Shown here: positions 50,231 to 60,042 of the stretch, one piece after another | How positions within the stretch are numbered: the first letter of the stretch is position 1 | How the letters are laid out: each line of letters starts with the position of its first letter | Assembly (NCBI GenBank): GCA_023444095.1 | Contig: JAEZRP010000022.1 | Coordinates: 248,001-312,000 of the forward strand | DNA: 64,000 nucleotides | Direction: 5' to 3' | From: Bacillota bacterium | GTDB lineage: Bacteria; Bacillota; Clostridia; Christensenellales; Aristaeellaceae | The notes under the pieces: model-generated | Seen by the model: only the letters and a program-made list of their open reading frames with translations | Database searches by the model: none | Told to the model about the DNA's origin: nothing | Translations under genes and position numbers: made by a program

Positions 50231-52363
50231 TTAGTCGGCGCGGCGATCGTCCGTCTTGAAGTAGAACTGCTCGGCCTGCTCCATGACGGTGATGTAGTTG
50301 TAGCCCATTTCCTCGCAGTTCTCGACGTTTCCGAGGTCGGCGCTCACGATGAGGGGCGCGCGGCACTCGGTCACGGTGCCGATGATCGGGAGGTACTCGG
50401 AGACGAGCTGCCACATGCGCTTGGCGATCTCGTTGCGCTTCTCGGGATCGGATTCGACCTTGAGGGCCACCTTCAGATCCTGCATCTCGATCTGCCACTC
50501 GGGGACGTACTGGAGAACGGTCTGCCAGTCATCCTCGGACAGCTCGCCGCGCTCGTACATGGCCTTGTACTGCGTGTAGCGGTTCCAGAGGGGCACGAGC
50601 ATGGACGGGCCGAAGAACCAGTCCTGCACGAGGTTCGCGCCGGAGCCGGAGAGCCACCAGGTCGTCGCTTCGTTGACGTTGTTGGGCTGGAGGTTGCTCC
50701 ACCAGTAGTTGGCGTCGACGAGCTTCAGCTGCACGCGGATGCCGACATCCTCCCAGAAACGCTTGCACAGTTCGGAGCCGGGCGTGGACGCGCCGGTGAT
50801 GACGAAGTACTCGTACATCATGGTGAACTGCTCGCCGTCGGGGCGCTCGCGCCAGCCGTCGCCATCCAGGTCCACCATGCCCATCTCGTCGAGCAGGGCC
50901 TTCGCGGCCGCGGGGTCGTACTGGGCGTAGTTGGTCTCCATGCTCTCCTCGAAGAAGGGCGTGCCGGGGCGCGGCGCGCAGTTCGCCGGGCGGCCGAGGC
51001 CCAGGAACAGCGTCTCGTTGAACACGTTTCTGTCAAGCGCCATGGACATGGCGCGGCGGAAGCGCACGTCGCCGTAGACCTCCGCAAGGCCGGGATTATA
51101 CTGGGTGTCGACTTCCGTCTCGTCGATGCCGATGGACGGGAGCGCCGGCGGCTGGATGCCCGCGTTGGCGTTGAAGCCGACGATGAAGATCTGGTCGATC
51201 CAGTCGGGCAGCGCGTAGGCGAAGTACTTGCCGTCCGCCTCGTGCTCCTTGTAGAGCGGATAGTCGTCAATCGAGATCGACAGGCAGGTGAGGTCCACTT
51301 CGCCCGTGATGATGGCGATGTTCTGCATCTCCTCATCGGAAACGTAGGTGCTCACGACCGAGTCGACGTAGGGAAGCTGGTTGCCCGCCTCGTCGATCAC
51401 GTAGTAGTAGGGGTTGCGGTCGAAGCGCACGTTGCCGTTTCCGAGGTCCTCGGCGGGCGCCCACGGGTCGAGCACCGGGAAGGTGTGGCCCATGTCGAGG
51501 TAGCGGTTGTCGCAGCCCCACAGGGCGACCTTCTTGGCGAACCATTCCTTCCACTCGCCGATGTCGGTGTAGCCGTCCTGCGCCATGAGGGCGAGGATGG
51601 ACGCCTCGTCCGCGTAGGCGGTGTGGTACTTCTCAAGGTAGTGCGCGGGCAGCATGAACTTGCTGTACACGCCCGGCCACATGAAGACCTCGGCCTCGAT
51701 GAAGGAGCCGTAGGGCGAGCCGAACACGAACTGGAAGGTGTAGTCATCCACGATCACGAACTGGGTGTCGGTGCCGCCCCAGGTAAGCCAGTTGCGCTTG
51801 ACCGGGTTGAGCTCGGTGTTGAGGAGCACGTCGTTGACGAAGAAGGCGACGTCCTTGGTCGTCACGGCTTCGCCGTCCGACCACTTGATGCCCTTGCGGA
51901 TGGTGCCCGTGAACGTCAGGGCGTCCTCGCTCATGCCGAAGGACTCGAGGATGCCCGGCTGGAGCGTCACGCCGAAGATGGAGGACGCGACGTCCCACGC
52001 GGGATCGGCGGGGCACTCGATGAGGTTTGCGGAATTGAGGTGCCGCATGTGCCAGTCCTGATCGATGTTGATCGAGACGGAGCGAAGCGTGCCGCCGTAA
52101 GCGCCGATCGACACCAGCGTCTTGGTGACGAGCGGGTTTTCGGGCAGGCGCTCCTCGACGGGCGGCAGCTCGCCCGCTTCCACCTTGGATGCGAGCTCCG
52201 GCGCTTCGCCGTACGAATCGATGGTCGTTCCCGCGGCGGCCTCGTAATCGGCGAGGTTGTAGAAACCGACCGCGACGGCTTGTTCCGCCGAGGCAAACGT
52301 CATTCCGCTCGAGAGAGTGAGCAGAAGGGCGAGCGCCAGGGCAAACGACAGTGTCCTTTTCAT
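50231..52363 (-). CDS. ABC transporter substrate-binding protein, family 5 (peptide/oligosaccharide type)
   Basis: A 710-aa extracellular binding protein, longer than the usual 500-600 aa. A signal peptide (residues 1-26, FALALALLLTLSSGMTFASA) ends in an A-S-A cleavage site without a lipobox cysteine, so it may be released or held otherwise. IRKGIKWSDGEAVTTKDVAF and VRFRRAMSMALDRN are the SBP_bac_5 marks. AGGAGGAGG precedes the ATG. It is the last gene of the operon with oppF, oppD, oppC and oppB. Large members of this family bind oligosaccharides or peptides. Confidence 0.9.
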   Translation of the reverse strand: MKRTLSFALALALLLTLSSGMTFASAEQAVAVGFYNLADYEAAAGTTIDSYGEAPELASKVEAGELPPVEERLPENPLVTKTLVSIGAYGGTLRSVSINIDQDWHMRHLNSANLIECPADPAWDVASSIFGVTLQPGILESFGMSEDALTFTGTIRKGIKWSDGEAVTTKDVAFFVNDVLLNTELNPVKRNWLTWGGTDTQFVIVDDYTFQFVFGSPYGSFIEAEVFMWPGVYSKFMLPAHYLEKYHTAYADEASILALMAQDGYTDIGEWKEWFAKKVALWGCDNRYLDMGHTFPVLDPWAPAEDLGNGNVRFDRNPYYYVIDEAGNQLPYVDSVVSTYVSDEEMQNIAIITGEVDLTCLSISIDDYPLYKEHEADGKYFAYALPDWIDQIFIVGFNANAGIQPPALPSIGIDETEVDTQYNPGLAEVYGDVRFRRAMSMALDRNVFNETLFLGLGRPANCAPRPGTPFFEESMETNYAQYDPAAAKALLDEMGMVDLDGDGWRERPDGEQFTMMYEYFVITGASTPGSELCKRFWEDVGIRVQLKLVDANYWWSNLQPNNVNEATTWWLSGSGANLVQDWFFGPSMLVPLWNRYTQYKAMYERGELSEDDWQTVLQYVPEWQIEMQDLKVALKVESDPEKRNEIAKRMWQLVSEYLPIIGTVTECRAPLIVSADLGNVENCEEMGYNYITVMEQAEQFYFKTDDRRAD

Positions 52364-52413
52364 GGTTCCTCCTCCTTATATTCACGTCCGGCGTCGCCGG
52401 GCGCGTATTTCGG

Positions 52414-53478
52414 TCAAACGGTGCTCCTGTGTCCCTTGCGGATGGTCTCGTTGCGCTTGCGGATGCCTTCGAGCTGGAGCTCCTCCGCGCGGTGGCAGGC
52501 CGCGAAGTGGCCGCCGCCCAGATCCCGCAATGCCGGAACCTCCTCGGCGCAGCGCGCGGCCTGGAACGCGCAGCGCGGATGGAAGCGGCAGCCGGAGGGC
52601 GGGTTGAGCGGGTTCCCGATCTCGCCGGGCGCGGACTCAAGCCCCGAGGGGATCGTCGGGTCAGCGATCGGCACCGACTTCATGAGCGCCTCCGTGTAGG
52701 GGTGGAGCGGGTTTTCAAAGATCTCCGCGTTCTCCGCGAGCTCCACGAGGTGGCCGAGGTACATCACCGCCACGCGGTCGGCGATGTGGCGCACCACGCC
52801 CAGATTGTGGGAGACGAAGAGGTACGTGAGCCCGAAGTCGCGCTGCAAATCCTGCATGAGGTTCAGAATCTGCGCCTGAATCGAGACGTCGAGCGCGCTC
52901 GTCGGCTCGTCCGCGACGACGAATTTGGGGTTCGTGGACAGCGCGCGGGCGATGGAGATGCGCTGGCGCTGGCCGCCGGAAAACGCGTGCGGATACCTTT
53001 TCAGATACCGCTTGTCGAGGCCCACGCGCTCCATGAGCGAGAGGACGCGCTCCTTGAGCTCGGCCTCCGGCATCCGCAGGTTCGTGCGCAGCGGCTCCGC
53101 GATGATGTCCATGACGGTCATGCGCGGGTCGAGCGATGAGTTCGGGTCCTGAAAAATCATCTGCGTGCGTCTGCGGAAGCCGCTGGCGCGCAGGTGCTTC
53201 ATGGACACGGTCGAAACGTCCATCTCCTCCTCGTCGAAGCGGTAGCGGACGACGCCGCCCGTCGGCTCGTAGGCGCGCAGGATGGTCTTCCCGATGGTGC
53301 TCTTTCCGCAGCCGGACTCCCCCACCATGCCGAGCGTCTCGCCCTCGCGGATTGTAAAGCTCACGTCGTCCACGGCGCGCACCGTGCCCTGCTCCTTTCG
53401 CATGAAGCCGGAGACCACGGGGAAGAACTTCGAAAGGTGTTCGACGGTCAGAAGGTTTTGCGCGGCGTTCTGCGTCAT
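52414..53478 (-). CDS. Oligopeptide-type ABC transporter ATPase, OppF class
   Basis: A 354-aa ATPase with Walker A (GESGCGKST), Q-loop (TQMIFQDPNSSLDPRM), signature ([15 protein letters not shown]), Walker B (FVVADEPTSALD) and H-loop (VSHNLG). The C-terminal oligo_HPY tail (PPSGCRFHPRCAFQAARC) is complete. The start ATG overlaps the stop of the OppD gene by 4 bases. Confidence 0.93.
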   Translation of the reverse strand: MTQNAAQNLLTVEHLSKFFPVVSGFMRKEQGTVRAVDDVSFTIREGETLGMVGESGCGKSTIGKTILRAYEPTGGVVRYRFDEEEMDVSTVSMKHLRASGFRRRTQMIFQDPNSSLDPRMTVMDIIAEPLRTNLRMPEAELKERVLSLMERVGLDKRYLKRYPHAFSGGQRQRISIARALSTNPKFVVADEPTSALDVSIQAQILNLMQDLQRDFGLTYLFVSHNLGVVRHIADRVAVMYLGHLVELAENAEIFENPLHPYTEALMKSVPIADPTIPSGLESAPGEIGNPLNPPSGCRFHPRCAFQAARCAEEVPALRDLGGGHFAACHRAEELQLEGIRKRNETIRKGHRSTV

Positions 53479-54488
53479 TGTTTCGTCCCCCCCTTCCCGG
53501 CGCGATGGCAGCGCACGAAGTGGCCGGGCGCGACCTCGCGCATTTCGGGCGATTGGTTCAGGCAGAATTCCGGGGAGCGTTCGTGGCAGCGGTCCCGGAA
53601 CGGGCAGACGTCCGGCAGGTTGATCGGCTCGGGCACGCTTCCCTCGATGGCGTCGATGCGCCTGTCCGCGCGCTCGTCGCCCGGGTCGAGGATCGAGGCC
53701 ATGAGGCTCCTCGTATACGGGTGGAGCGGGTGCTCGAAGATTTCGCGCACGGGCGCGTCCTCCACGATCTGCCCGAGGTACATCACGCACACCCGGTCGA
53801 CCATCTGCGCCACCACCGCGAGGTCGTGGGTGATGAAGATCATGGACATCCCCGTCTTTTTCTGAAGCTCGCGCAGGAGCTTTAAAATCTGCGCCTGCAT
53901 GGAGACGTCAAGCGCGGTCGTGGGCTCGTCCGCGATCAGAAGCGAGGGGTTGCAGGAGATCGCCATGGCGATCATGACCCTTTGGCGCATGCCGCCCGAA
54001 AGCTGGAACGAGTAGGAATCGACGCGCTTCTCGGGCTGCGGAATGCCCACCATGCCGAGCAGCTCGATCGCCCGCGCCCGCGCCTGCTTTTCCGTCATGT
54101 CGGTGTGGAGCCGGATCCCCTCGATCATCTGGTTCGCGACGGTGTGAACCGGCGAGAGCGCGTTCATCGGCTCCTGAAAGACCATGTTGATCATCTTGCC
54201 GCGGATGGCGCGGATCGCGCGCCCCTTTTCGTTGAGCGCGACGAGATCGACCTTCTCCCCGTCGTCCTTTGTGAAAAGCGCCGTGCCGTAGACCTTGCCG
54301 GGCTTCCGGATGAGCCGCAGGAGCGACTTGACCGTCACGCTCTTTCCGCAGCCGGACTCGCCCACGAGAGCGATCACCTCGCCGCGCGCGAGATCGAAGG
54401 AGACGTCGTTGACCGCCCGCAAGAGCCCGGCCCGCAGACTGAATTCCGTGCGGAGATTGCGAACCGAAAGGATCATTTCTCTTTCCAT
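53475..54488 (-). CDS. Oligopeptide-type ABC transporter ATPase, OppD class
   Basis: A 337-aa ATPase with Walker A (GESGCGKSV), signature ([14 protein letters not shown]), Walker B ([12 protein letters not shown]), H-loop (ITHDLA) and the cysteine-bearing tail ([15 protein letters not shown]). ATG 54488 follows GGGGGA 3 bases after oppC; ATG 54476 is an in-frame alternative. It pairs with the OppF-class ATPase. Confidence 0.93.
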   Translation of the reverse strand: MEREMILSVRNLRTEFSLRAGLLRAVNDVSFDLARGEVIALVGESGCGKSVTVKSLLRLIRKPGKVYGTALFTKDDGEKVDLVALNEKGRAIRAIRGKMINMVFQEPMNALSPVHTVANQMIEGIRLHTDMTEKQARARAIELLGMVGIPQPEKRVDSYSFQLSGGMRQRVMIAMAISCNPSLLIADEPTTALDVSMQAQILKLLRELQKKTGMSMIFITHDLAVVAQMVDRVCVMYLGQIVEDAPVREIFEHPLHPYTRSLMASILDPGDERADRRIDAIEGSVPEPINLPDVCPFRDRCHERSPEFCLNQSPEMREVAPGHFVRCHRAGKGGTKQ

Positions 54489-54491
54489 CGC

Positions 54492-55634
54492 TCAGTCCCC
54501 CTTGTACGGGTCGGCCGCGTCCCGGAGGCCGTCGCCGACGAAGTTGAACGCGAGCACCGCCGCCACGACGAAGAGGCCGGGCAGCATCACCCACGGGTTC
54601 ATCGAGATCACCTTCACGCTCTGCGCCTCGTTCAGGAGAACGCCCCAGCTGATGGTCGGCGACTGGAGCCCGAGCCCCAGGAAGGAAAGCCCCGTCTCCC
54701 CGAGGATCATGCCGGGAATGCTCATGGTGATATTGACGATCAGGTAGCTGGAGAAACTCGGGAGCATGTGCTTCAGGATGATCTTCCGGTCGGAAACGCC
54801 CGAGAGCACGGCAGCCGTGATGTAGTCCTCGCCGCGGATGGAGATGAGCTTTCCGCGCACGATGCGCGCGAGCCCCGTCCAGTTTGAAAGCGCGAGGATG
54901 ACCGTGATCGCGAAGTAGAGCCGCATCTGCGTCCAGTTGCGCGGGAGCGCCGCCGAGAGCGCCATCCAGAGCGGCATCGTCGGAATCGCCATCAGGAACT
55001 CGATGATGCGGCAGATGGCGTTGTCCACCCAGCCGCCGTAGTAGCCCGCGACGCCGCCGAACGCGCAGCCGAAGATGAACGTGATCGCCACGCCCACAAG
55101 CCCGATGGTGAGCGAAATCCGGCTCGCGTACATGTTGCGCGAGAACAGATCGCGCCCCATCTGGTCGGTGCCGAAGAGGAAGAGCGGCGCGTCCTCGGGG
55201 GTTGCGAGGAGGTGGACATCGGTCGGGATCAGCCCGAACAGCTCGTACTGGTAGCCCTTTCCGAAGAAGGAGACGTACACGCGCTCGCTCCTGTCGAGCT
55301 TGTACTTCATCGCGAGGGTGACCGGGTCGCGCTCCTTCTCGATTCTGTAGTAGAAGGGCCGGAGCGAGAAGCCGTCCTCGTCCCAGAACCTAAGCGTCTG
55401 GGGGAAGCAGTACGTGTACGCGTCGTAGCACTTCGCGGGGTCGTTGACGGTGAGAAACGGCGCGAAGATCGCCGAGAGATAGAAAAGCGCGAGCACGATC
55501 AGACCGACGAGCGCGAGCCTGTGTCTGAAAAACCGCATGGCGACAAGCTTCGCCTGCGAAGCGGTATAGATGCTCTTCTCCCGCCGCGCCTCGTCGGGGG
55601 CATTTTCGCCCCGACCCGTCCGGAACAAAGACAT
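54492..55634 (-). CDS. Oligopeptide-type ABC permease, OppC class
   Basis: A 380-aa permease with six helices and the EAA-type loop GEDYITAAVLSGVSDRKIILKHMLP. A periplasm-side insert of about 100 residues after helix 1 (ICMT-free, rich in aromatic residues) includes YDAYTYCFPQTLRFWDEDGF, common in this branch. ATG 55634 lies 8 bases behind AGGAGG; a GTG at 55643 is rejected as too close. Confidence 0.9.
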   Translation of the reverse strand: MSLFRTGRGENAPDEARREKSIYTASQAKLVAMRFFRHRLALVGLIVLALFYLSAIFAPFLTVNDPAKCYDAYTYCFPQTLRFWDEDGFSLRPFYYRIEKERDPVTLAMKYKLDRSERVYVSFFGKGYQYELFGLIPTDVHLLATPEDAPLFLFGTDQMGRDLFSRNMYASRISLTIGLVGVAITFIFGCAFGGVAGYYGGWVDNAICRIIEFLMAIPTMPLWMALSAALPRNWTQMRLYFAITVILALSNWTGLARIVRGKLISIRGEDYITAAVLSGVSDRKIILKHMLPSFSSYLIVNITMSIPGMILGETGLSFLGLGLQSPTISWGVLLNEAQSVKVISMNPWVMLPGLFVVAAVLAFNFVGDGLRDAADPYKGD

Positions 55635-55646
55635 CAGCGCCACCTC

Positions 55647-56639
55647 CTATTCATAGCGGATGCGCGGATCGGAGACCGCGAGAACGACGTCCGAGAGGAA
55701 CGTCCCGACGAGCGTCAGGAACGTGAGGATCAGAACCAGGCTCCCCGCGAGATACATGTCCTGCGACTTGAGGCTCGCAAGCAGAAGCGGCCCGATGGTC
55801 GGCATGTTGAGAACGACGTCGACGATGGTGGAGCCGGAGATGATCGCCGGAAGGAGCGTCGCGATGGAGGACCAGAGGGGGTTGAGCGCCACGCGCACGG
55901 GATATTTCATGAGAAGCCGCATCTCGCTCAGCCCGCGCACGCGCGCCGTCTGCACGTAGTCCTTGCTTAGCTCGTCGAGCATCGTCGCGCGGACGGTGCG
56001 GATGTTGCCGGCCGTTCCCGCCATGCCGGTCACGATCATGGGAACGAGCAGGTGCTGGAGGAGGTTCAGAACCTTTGCGAAGCTCCACGGCGCGTCGCGA
56101 TACGCGATGGAGAAGAGTCCTCCCGCCGTGAACCCAAAGTGGATGAAGAGCTGATACATGACAAACAGCGCCAGCAGGAACGAGGGAATCGCGACCCCCG
56201 TAAAGCCGATGAACGTCGCCACGTAGTCGCCCACCGAGTATTGGTGCGTGGAGGAGTAGATGCCGATGGGGATCGAAATGATGTATGTAAAGAGCATGGT
56301 GCTCAGGGAGAGGACGACCGTGAACGGGAGCCGCGAAAGGATCAGCGAGACGACCGACGTCTCCCACTGCCACGACCTTCCGAAGTCCCCGCGCGTGAGG
56401 ATGCCGCCGATCCACTTGAGGTACCGGACCAGAAACGGCTGGCCGTAACCGTACTGCACCTCGAGCGCCGCGATGCGCGCCTCGTCCACCTTCTCGCCGT
56501 GGAGCCGGAGCTGGCTGATCGTCATCGTGAGGTAGTCGCCTGGCGGCAGCTCGATGATGATAAACGACACGAACGACATCACAAACAGTGACACGATCAT
56601 GATCGAAAACCGCTTGATGAGGTATCTGCGCATGTTCAT
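55647..56639 (-). CDS. Oligopeptide-type ABC permease, OppB class
   Basis: A 330-aa permease with six helices. The LIKRFSIMIVSLFVMSFVSFIIIELPPGD start, GDFGRSW and the coupling loop DELSKDYVQTARVRGLSEMRLLMKYPVRVALNP are typical. It is the first transporter gene, 14 bases after the decarboxylase-fold gene, so the transporter and the two upstream genes share one operon. ATG 56633 is an alternative start. Confidence 0.9.
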   Translation of the reverse strand: MNMRRYLIKRFSIMIVSLFVMSFVSFIIIELPPGDYLTMTISQLRLHGEKVDEARIAALEVQYGYGQPFLVRYLKWIGGILTRGDFGRSWQWETSVVSLILSRLPFTVVLSLSTMLFTYIISIPIGIYSSTHQYSVGDYVATFIGFTGVAIPSFLLALFVMYQLFIHFGFTAGGLFSIAYRDAPWSFAKVLNLLQHLLVPMIVTGMAGTAGNIRTVRATMLDELSKDYVQTARVRGLSEMRLLMKYPVRVALNPLWSSIATLLPAIISGSTIVDVVLNMPTIGPLLLASLKSQDMYLAGSLVLILTFLTLVGTFLSDVVLAVSDPRIRYE

Positions 56640-56653
56640 TCACCCTTTCCCAA

Positions 56654-57586
56654 TCAGTACCACGCCAGCTTTTCATATTCGTCCAGCATCACGAGATAGC
56701 TCGCGAGCGGCATGCCCTTGAAAATGCAGTTCGAGGTCGAGAGGATGTACCGCCCGCCGGGCTTCCCGTGCGCCATGCAGTAGCGCACGAAGCCGCGAAT
56801 CTCCTCCTCGTTGGTGCTCTGCATCTTCGCGGTGTGGACGTTGCCCATGAGAAACAGCCTGTCCCCGTATTTTTGCTTCACCTCCGCGATGTCCATGTGG
56901 CCCTGCGGGTCGATGGACTGGAGGCCGTCGATCCCCGCCGAAACCAGCTGATCAAGGATCTTGTTGAGATCGCCGTCCGAGTGGAGCATCGCCTTCACGC
57001 CGAGGGCGTGGATGAAGTCCACGATCTCGGAAAGGTACGGCGTCACGAATTCCCGGAACTTTTGGGGGCTGATGAAGGGCCCCGTGTTGAACGCGAAATC
57101 GCTGTTGATGCAGATGAAATCCGCGCCCTGATCGACCTGCTCCCGCGCGAGCCGCTTGGACGCCTCGCACTTCATGCGCGCCTCGCGGTGAAGGTCCTCC
57201 GGCTCCTCGTACATCCGGACGGAGAACTCCATCATATCCGCGCCGTCCATCAGCCAGAAGACGCCGTCCCCGTTCCAGTCGTAAAGGAGCGCGCGGTCGC
57301 CCAGCCGTTTTTTCGCGTCCGCGAGCATGTCCTTTCGGAAGCCGAAGAAGTCGGTCGGCGCGGCGATCGCCGCCCAATGATACCGGTCGATGATCCGCTC
57401 GTTGATTTCAAACCAGCGCTCGTAGGTAAATTCGCGCTCCTTCGGGGAAGCCTTCGCGACCTCCTCGCGCGTGGGCCAGGAGAGCCCGAACGCCTCCTCC
57501 GGAATCTGAAACACGAGCTCGAAGTGCGGCACCTTGTCGGGGATCCTCCCGTTCATGACGCATTGAAGCCGCTCCTTGTCCGTCAT
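56654..57586 (-). CDS. Uroporphyrinogen decarboxylase-fold protein (MtaA-like) 1
   Basis: A 310-aa TIM-barrel protein of the URO-D superfamily, shorter than HemE. MLHSDGDLNKILDQLVSAGIDGLQSIDPQGHMDI carries the histidine used for zinc in MtaA-type methyltransferases, and a cysteine in LSTSNCIFKG could be another ligand. HemE arginine motifs for uroporphyrin are not seen, so a cobamide- or thiol-methyl transfer or another C-C/C-O reaction is likely. It lies 12 bases after a paralogue and just before oppB. Confidence 0.8.
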   Translation of the reverse strand: MTDKERLQCVMNGRIPDKVPHFELVFQIPEEAFGLSWPTREEVAKASPKEREFTYERWFEINERIIDRYHWAAIAAPTDFFGFRKDMLADAKKRLGDRALLYDWNGDGVFWLMDGADMMEFSVRMYEEPEDLHREARMKCEASKRLAREQVDQGADFICINSDFAFNTGPFISPQKFREFVTPYLSEIVDFIHALGVKAMLHSDGDLNKILDQLVSAGIDGLQSIDPQGHMDIAEVKQKYGDRLFLMGNVHTAKMQSTNEEEIRGFVRYCMAHGKPGGRYILSTSNCIFKGMPLASYLVMLDEYEKLAWY

Positions 57587-57598
57587 ATCCGTTCCTCC

Positions 57599-58693
57599 TC
57601 AGTACTTGCCGTATCGGTCGACCAGCGTGCGCACGCGAAGGATGCGCTCCGGGCGGCTGTAGGGAGGCACCTCGTCCGCGACGCCCAGCACGTAGCGGGG
57701 CCGAGTCGTCCACGTGTCGAGCACGCGCTTCACGTATTCGTCAAATTTCGCGTCCGACACGCTGTCGGTGAAATACGCGCCGGGGATTCCGCCCCAGAGG
57801 ACCGTCCTCTCAGCCGTCCAGTTGGGAAGGTCCTCGATCTCGATGTCGCCCGTCGGCGCGGGCGTGAGCGCCTCCATGACGTCGGCGCCCGCCTCCGACA
57901 CCTCGCGCAGAAGCCCGCGCATGGTGCCGTCCATGTGCACGAACGAGACCTTCCCCGCCCTTTTGATCTCCCCGAACCACTTTTTCTGGTAGCGCTCCAT
58001 GTATCTGTGATAGGGCCCTTTCCCGACCACCTCGGAGCTGATGTTTTCCGGGATCATCAGAAACTCGGCGGGCGAATCGACCGCGAGCCGCGCCGCCCTG
58101 TCGGCGCAGACCTCGAGCCGGTCGAGGCACTCCCCGAATTCCTCCGGCTCCTCACAGATCATGTCGACCACCGCCAGGATGCCCGCCCTGAGCGCGACGA
58201 GCTCCATGTATGGGCTCTTGGGAAGATAGCAGAGCACGGCGCCGTTGTCCCCGATCAGGCCGTACCTGCGCGCCGCGAGCTCGTAGCTCGGACGGTATGC
58301 CGTATGCTCCTCGATGTATACATATGTCTTTAAGTCATCGATATTTTTCACCATATGCTCGCGGATCGCGACCGTGTAGGACGCGGGCAGCTCCGTCTCG
58401 ACCTGCCTGAGCGCGCCGACGGGCGTCTTCCACTCGGTGGTGATCGTCGTCCCCTCGACGGTACGCCTGACGTCCACGTTCTCGCTCTCGCCCGCGAACG
58501 GGAAATAGCCCTGCAGATAGAATCCCAGCCCCAGATCGCGGTGGAGCCGGTAAATGCCCTCGTCCGCGTAGCCGGAATCGATCACGCCGTTTTTCAGCGC
58601 GTACGGAATCCAATACGCCAAATCCCCCAGCCACGGAACAAGATCCGGTTTCCCGCCGCCCAAAAGCGTCAGGACGCGCTGCCTCTCCGTCAT
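57599..58693 (-). CDS. Uroporphyrinogen decarboxylase-fold protein 2
   Basis: A 364-aa URO-D-superfamily protein and the first gene of the operon. MTERQRVLTLLGGGKPDLVPW is the usual start and ATG 58693 follows GGGGAGGG, so a longer opening from 58735 is rejected. GKVSFVHMDGTMRGLLREVSEAGADVMEALTPAPTGDI holds the conserved H-x-D-G region. WTTRPRYVLGVADEVPPYS is the barrel end. It differs clearly from paralogue 1, so the two may form a heteromer or act in sequence. The substrate is unknown. Confidence 0.8.
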   Translation of the reverse strand: MTERQRVLTLLGGGKPDLVPWLGDLAYWIPYALKNGVIDSGYADEGIYRLHRDLGLGFYLQGYFPFAGESENVDVRRTVEGTTITTEWKTPVGALRQVETELPASYTVAIREHMVKNIDDLKTYVYIEEHTAYRPSYELAARRYGLIGDNGAVLCYLPKSPYMELVALRAGILAVVDMICEEPEEFGECLDRLEVCADRAARLAVDSPAEFLMIPENISSEVVGKGPYHRYMERYQKKWFGEIKRAGKVSFVHMDGTMRGLLREVSEAGADVMEALTPAPTGDIEIEDLPNWTAERTVLWGGIPGAYFTDSVSDAKFDEYVKRVLDTWTTRPRYVLGVADEVPPYSRPERILRVRTLVDRYGKY

Positions 58694-58780
58694 GCCCCGA
58701 CCCTCCCCTCGCGCTTGTGATTTCTCTATATTCATATTTTCTTAATGGGTTATTTCCTTTTCGTTTCATGATCCTCATCC

Positions 58781-58789
58781 AGTATAACA
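58781..58789 (-). promoter_or_regulatory. Promoter of the URO-D/opp operon
   Basis: Minus strand extended -10 TGT-TATACT (58789-58781) with a poor -35. The start lies near 58774, giving a leader of about 80 bases. A weak -35 fits activation by the divergent AraC protein. Confidence 0.5.
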
Positions 58790-58851
58790 CGGGTTTTAAA
58801 CGTGCGAATTGCGCATAGCGATCGATTCTTTGCGATATTCTCTCATGTGTC

Positions 58852-58880
58852 TTGATTTTCGGCGGGAAATTGTTTAACAT
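58852..58880 (+). promoter_or_regulatory. Promoter for the AraC-family gene
   Basis: TTGATT (58852-58857), 17 bp, TAACAT (58875-58880), 40 bases before the GTG start. Confidence 0.6.
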
Positions 58881-58920
58881 GTAGGCGAGGAAGAATCACA
58901 CGCCGAGGGGGGACGACGCG

Positions 58921-59859
58921 GTGGGCAAGCACGGGAACCTGACGCGGGAGGGCTTCGATCATCTCCTCGACGTCAGCTACAAGAGCCTCACGATCGACCA
59001 GCTGCGGATTTCGTTTCACGGGCTTCGGTACGACTTTCAGCACGATTTTCCCATCGCGCCGCACATTCATGACTTCTTCGAGTTCCATTACATCCTCGAA
59101 GGCCGCGTCAAGACGCGGGTCAACGACGTGGAGCGGACCTATTTCCCGGGCCAGTACTATATCATGACGCCGCTCTCCGTCCACAGCCACTCCTATTTCG
59201 ATCCGCCGGACAACACCTGCGAATCCTTCGCGCTGCGCTGGAAGCTCGAGCGCGTCCCGGCCGGGGAAACCAATCCGGAGCTGGATCTGGTCAAATTCGT
59301 GCTGGACAAGGCGACCCCCTTCCCGGTCGATGACTTGAACGATTCTATAGCGAATATGCTCGATCATATCATCGCGCGCGCGGCGGAAAACTGCACGCGC
59401 ACGGAGCTCCTTTTGAAGCTTTCCGACCTCATCGTATCCGTGAGCGCCCAGTACGTCAACGAGCAAAGCGCGGTGCGGCCCGTGACCACGCTGCCGGACT
59501 CGACGCAGAACATCCTTCTCGCGTCCGTCGCGTACATCGAAAGGCACTGCAACGAGCCGATCTCCGCATCCGACGTCGCCGCGAACATCCCGATCAGCTA
59601 CAGCCACCTCGCGCGGCTCTTTTCGCAGTACATGAAGTCTTCCGTCAACACGTACATCACGCGCGTGAAGATCGACCGGGCGTCTCACCTTCTGATGACG
59701 ACCAACATGAGCATCAACGAGATCGCGCGGGAGATCGGATACTCGAGCCTCAGTTACTTTTCCAATACGTTCAGAAACACGCTCGGCCAGTCGCCCAAGG
59801 AGTACCGGTACCGCTACAAGCAAAGGTACTTCCGGGGCGATCCGGCAGGGCTGATGTAA
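58921..59859 (+). CDS. AraC-family transcriptional regulator
   Basis: A 312-aa regulator with an N-terminal cupin (HIHDFFEFHYILEGRVKTRVND) and a C-terminal double helix-turn-helix (SASDVAANIPISYSHLARLFSQYM and SINEIAREIGYSSLSYFSNTFRNTLG). It starts at GTG 58921 after GGGGGGA. It is divergent from the URO-D/opp operon and probably activates it when the imported compound is present; this is inference from position. Confidence 0.88.
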   Translation: MGKHGNLTREGFDHLLDVSYKSLTIDQLRISFHGLRYDFQHDFPIAPHIHDFFEFHYILEGRVKTRVNDVERTYFPGQYYIMTPLSVHSHSYFDPPDNTCESFALRWKLERVPAGETNPELDLVKFVLDKATPFPVDDLNDSIANMLDHIIARAAENCTRTELLLKLSDLIVSVSAQYVNEQSAVRPVTTLPDSTQNILLASVAYIERHCNEPISASDVAANIPISYSHLARLFSQYMKSSVNTYITRVKIDRASHLLMTTNMSINEIAREIGYSSLSYFSNTFRNTLGQSPKEYRYRYKQRYFRGDPAGLM

Positions 59860-59893
59860 TCCGAATTCCAAATAGGAAATCATCGTCGCATCG

Positions 59894-59988
59894 GATCTTT
59901 TTCCGCCCTGCTGCGTCGCCCTCCGCTCATCGGAGCGCTGCTACGACTCGCTCCAGCTCCTTGCAGGTCGAAAAAATCTCTCGCTGCT
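59894..59988. repeat. Branched inverted-repeat element
   Basis: Nested complementary arms: GATCTTTTTC near 59894 with GAAAAAATC near 59980, CCTGC with GCAGG, GTCG with CGAC, and a core CTCCG-CTCAT-CGGAG (59921-59935). The whole could fold into a long hairpin between the AraC gene and the next gene. It looks like an intergenic repeat rather than a simple terminator. Confidence 0.5.
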
Positions 59989-60042
59989 TTGGACGATTGA
60001 ATCTTCTCCATTCGGATCAAATAAAACGCAGGAGGAAATCAA

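Noticed and set aside
49577..52699. A 1040-codon open frame on the plus strand
   Set aside because: It is antisense to the binding-protein and ATPase genes, has no motif or ribosome binding site, and arises from GC-rich third positions.
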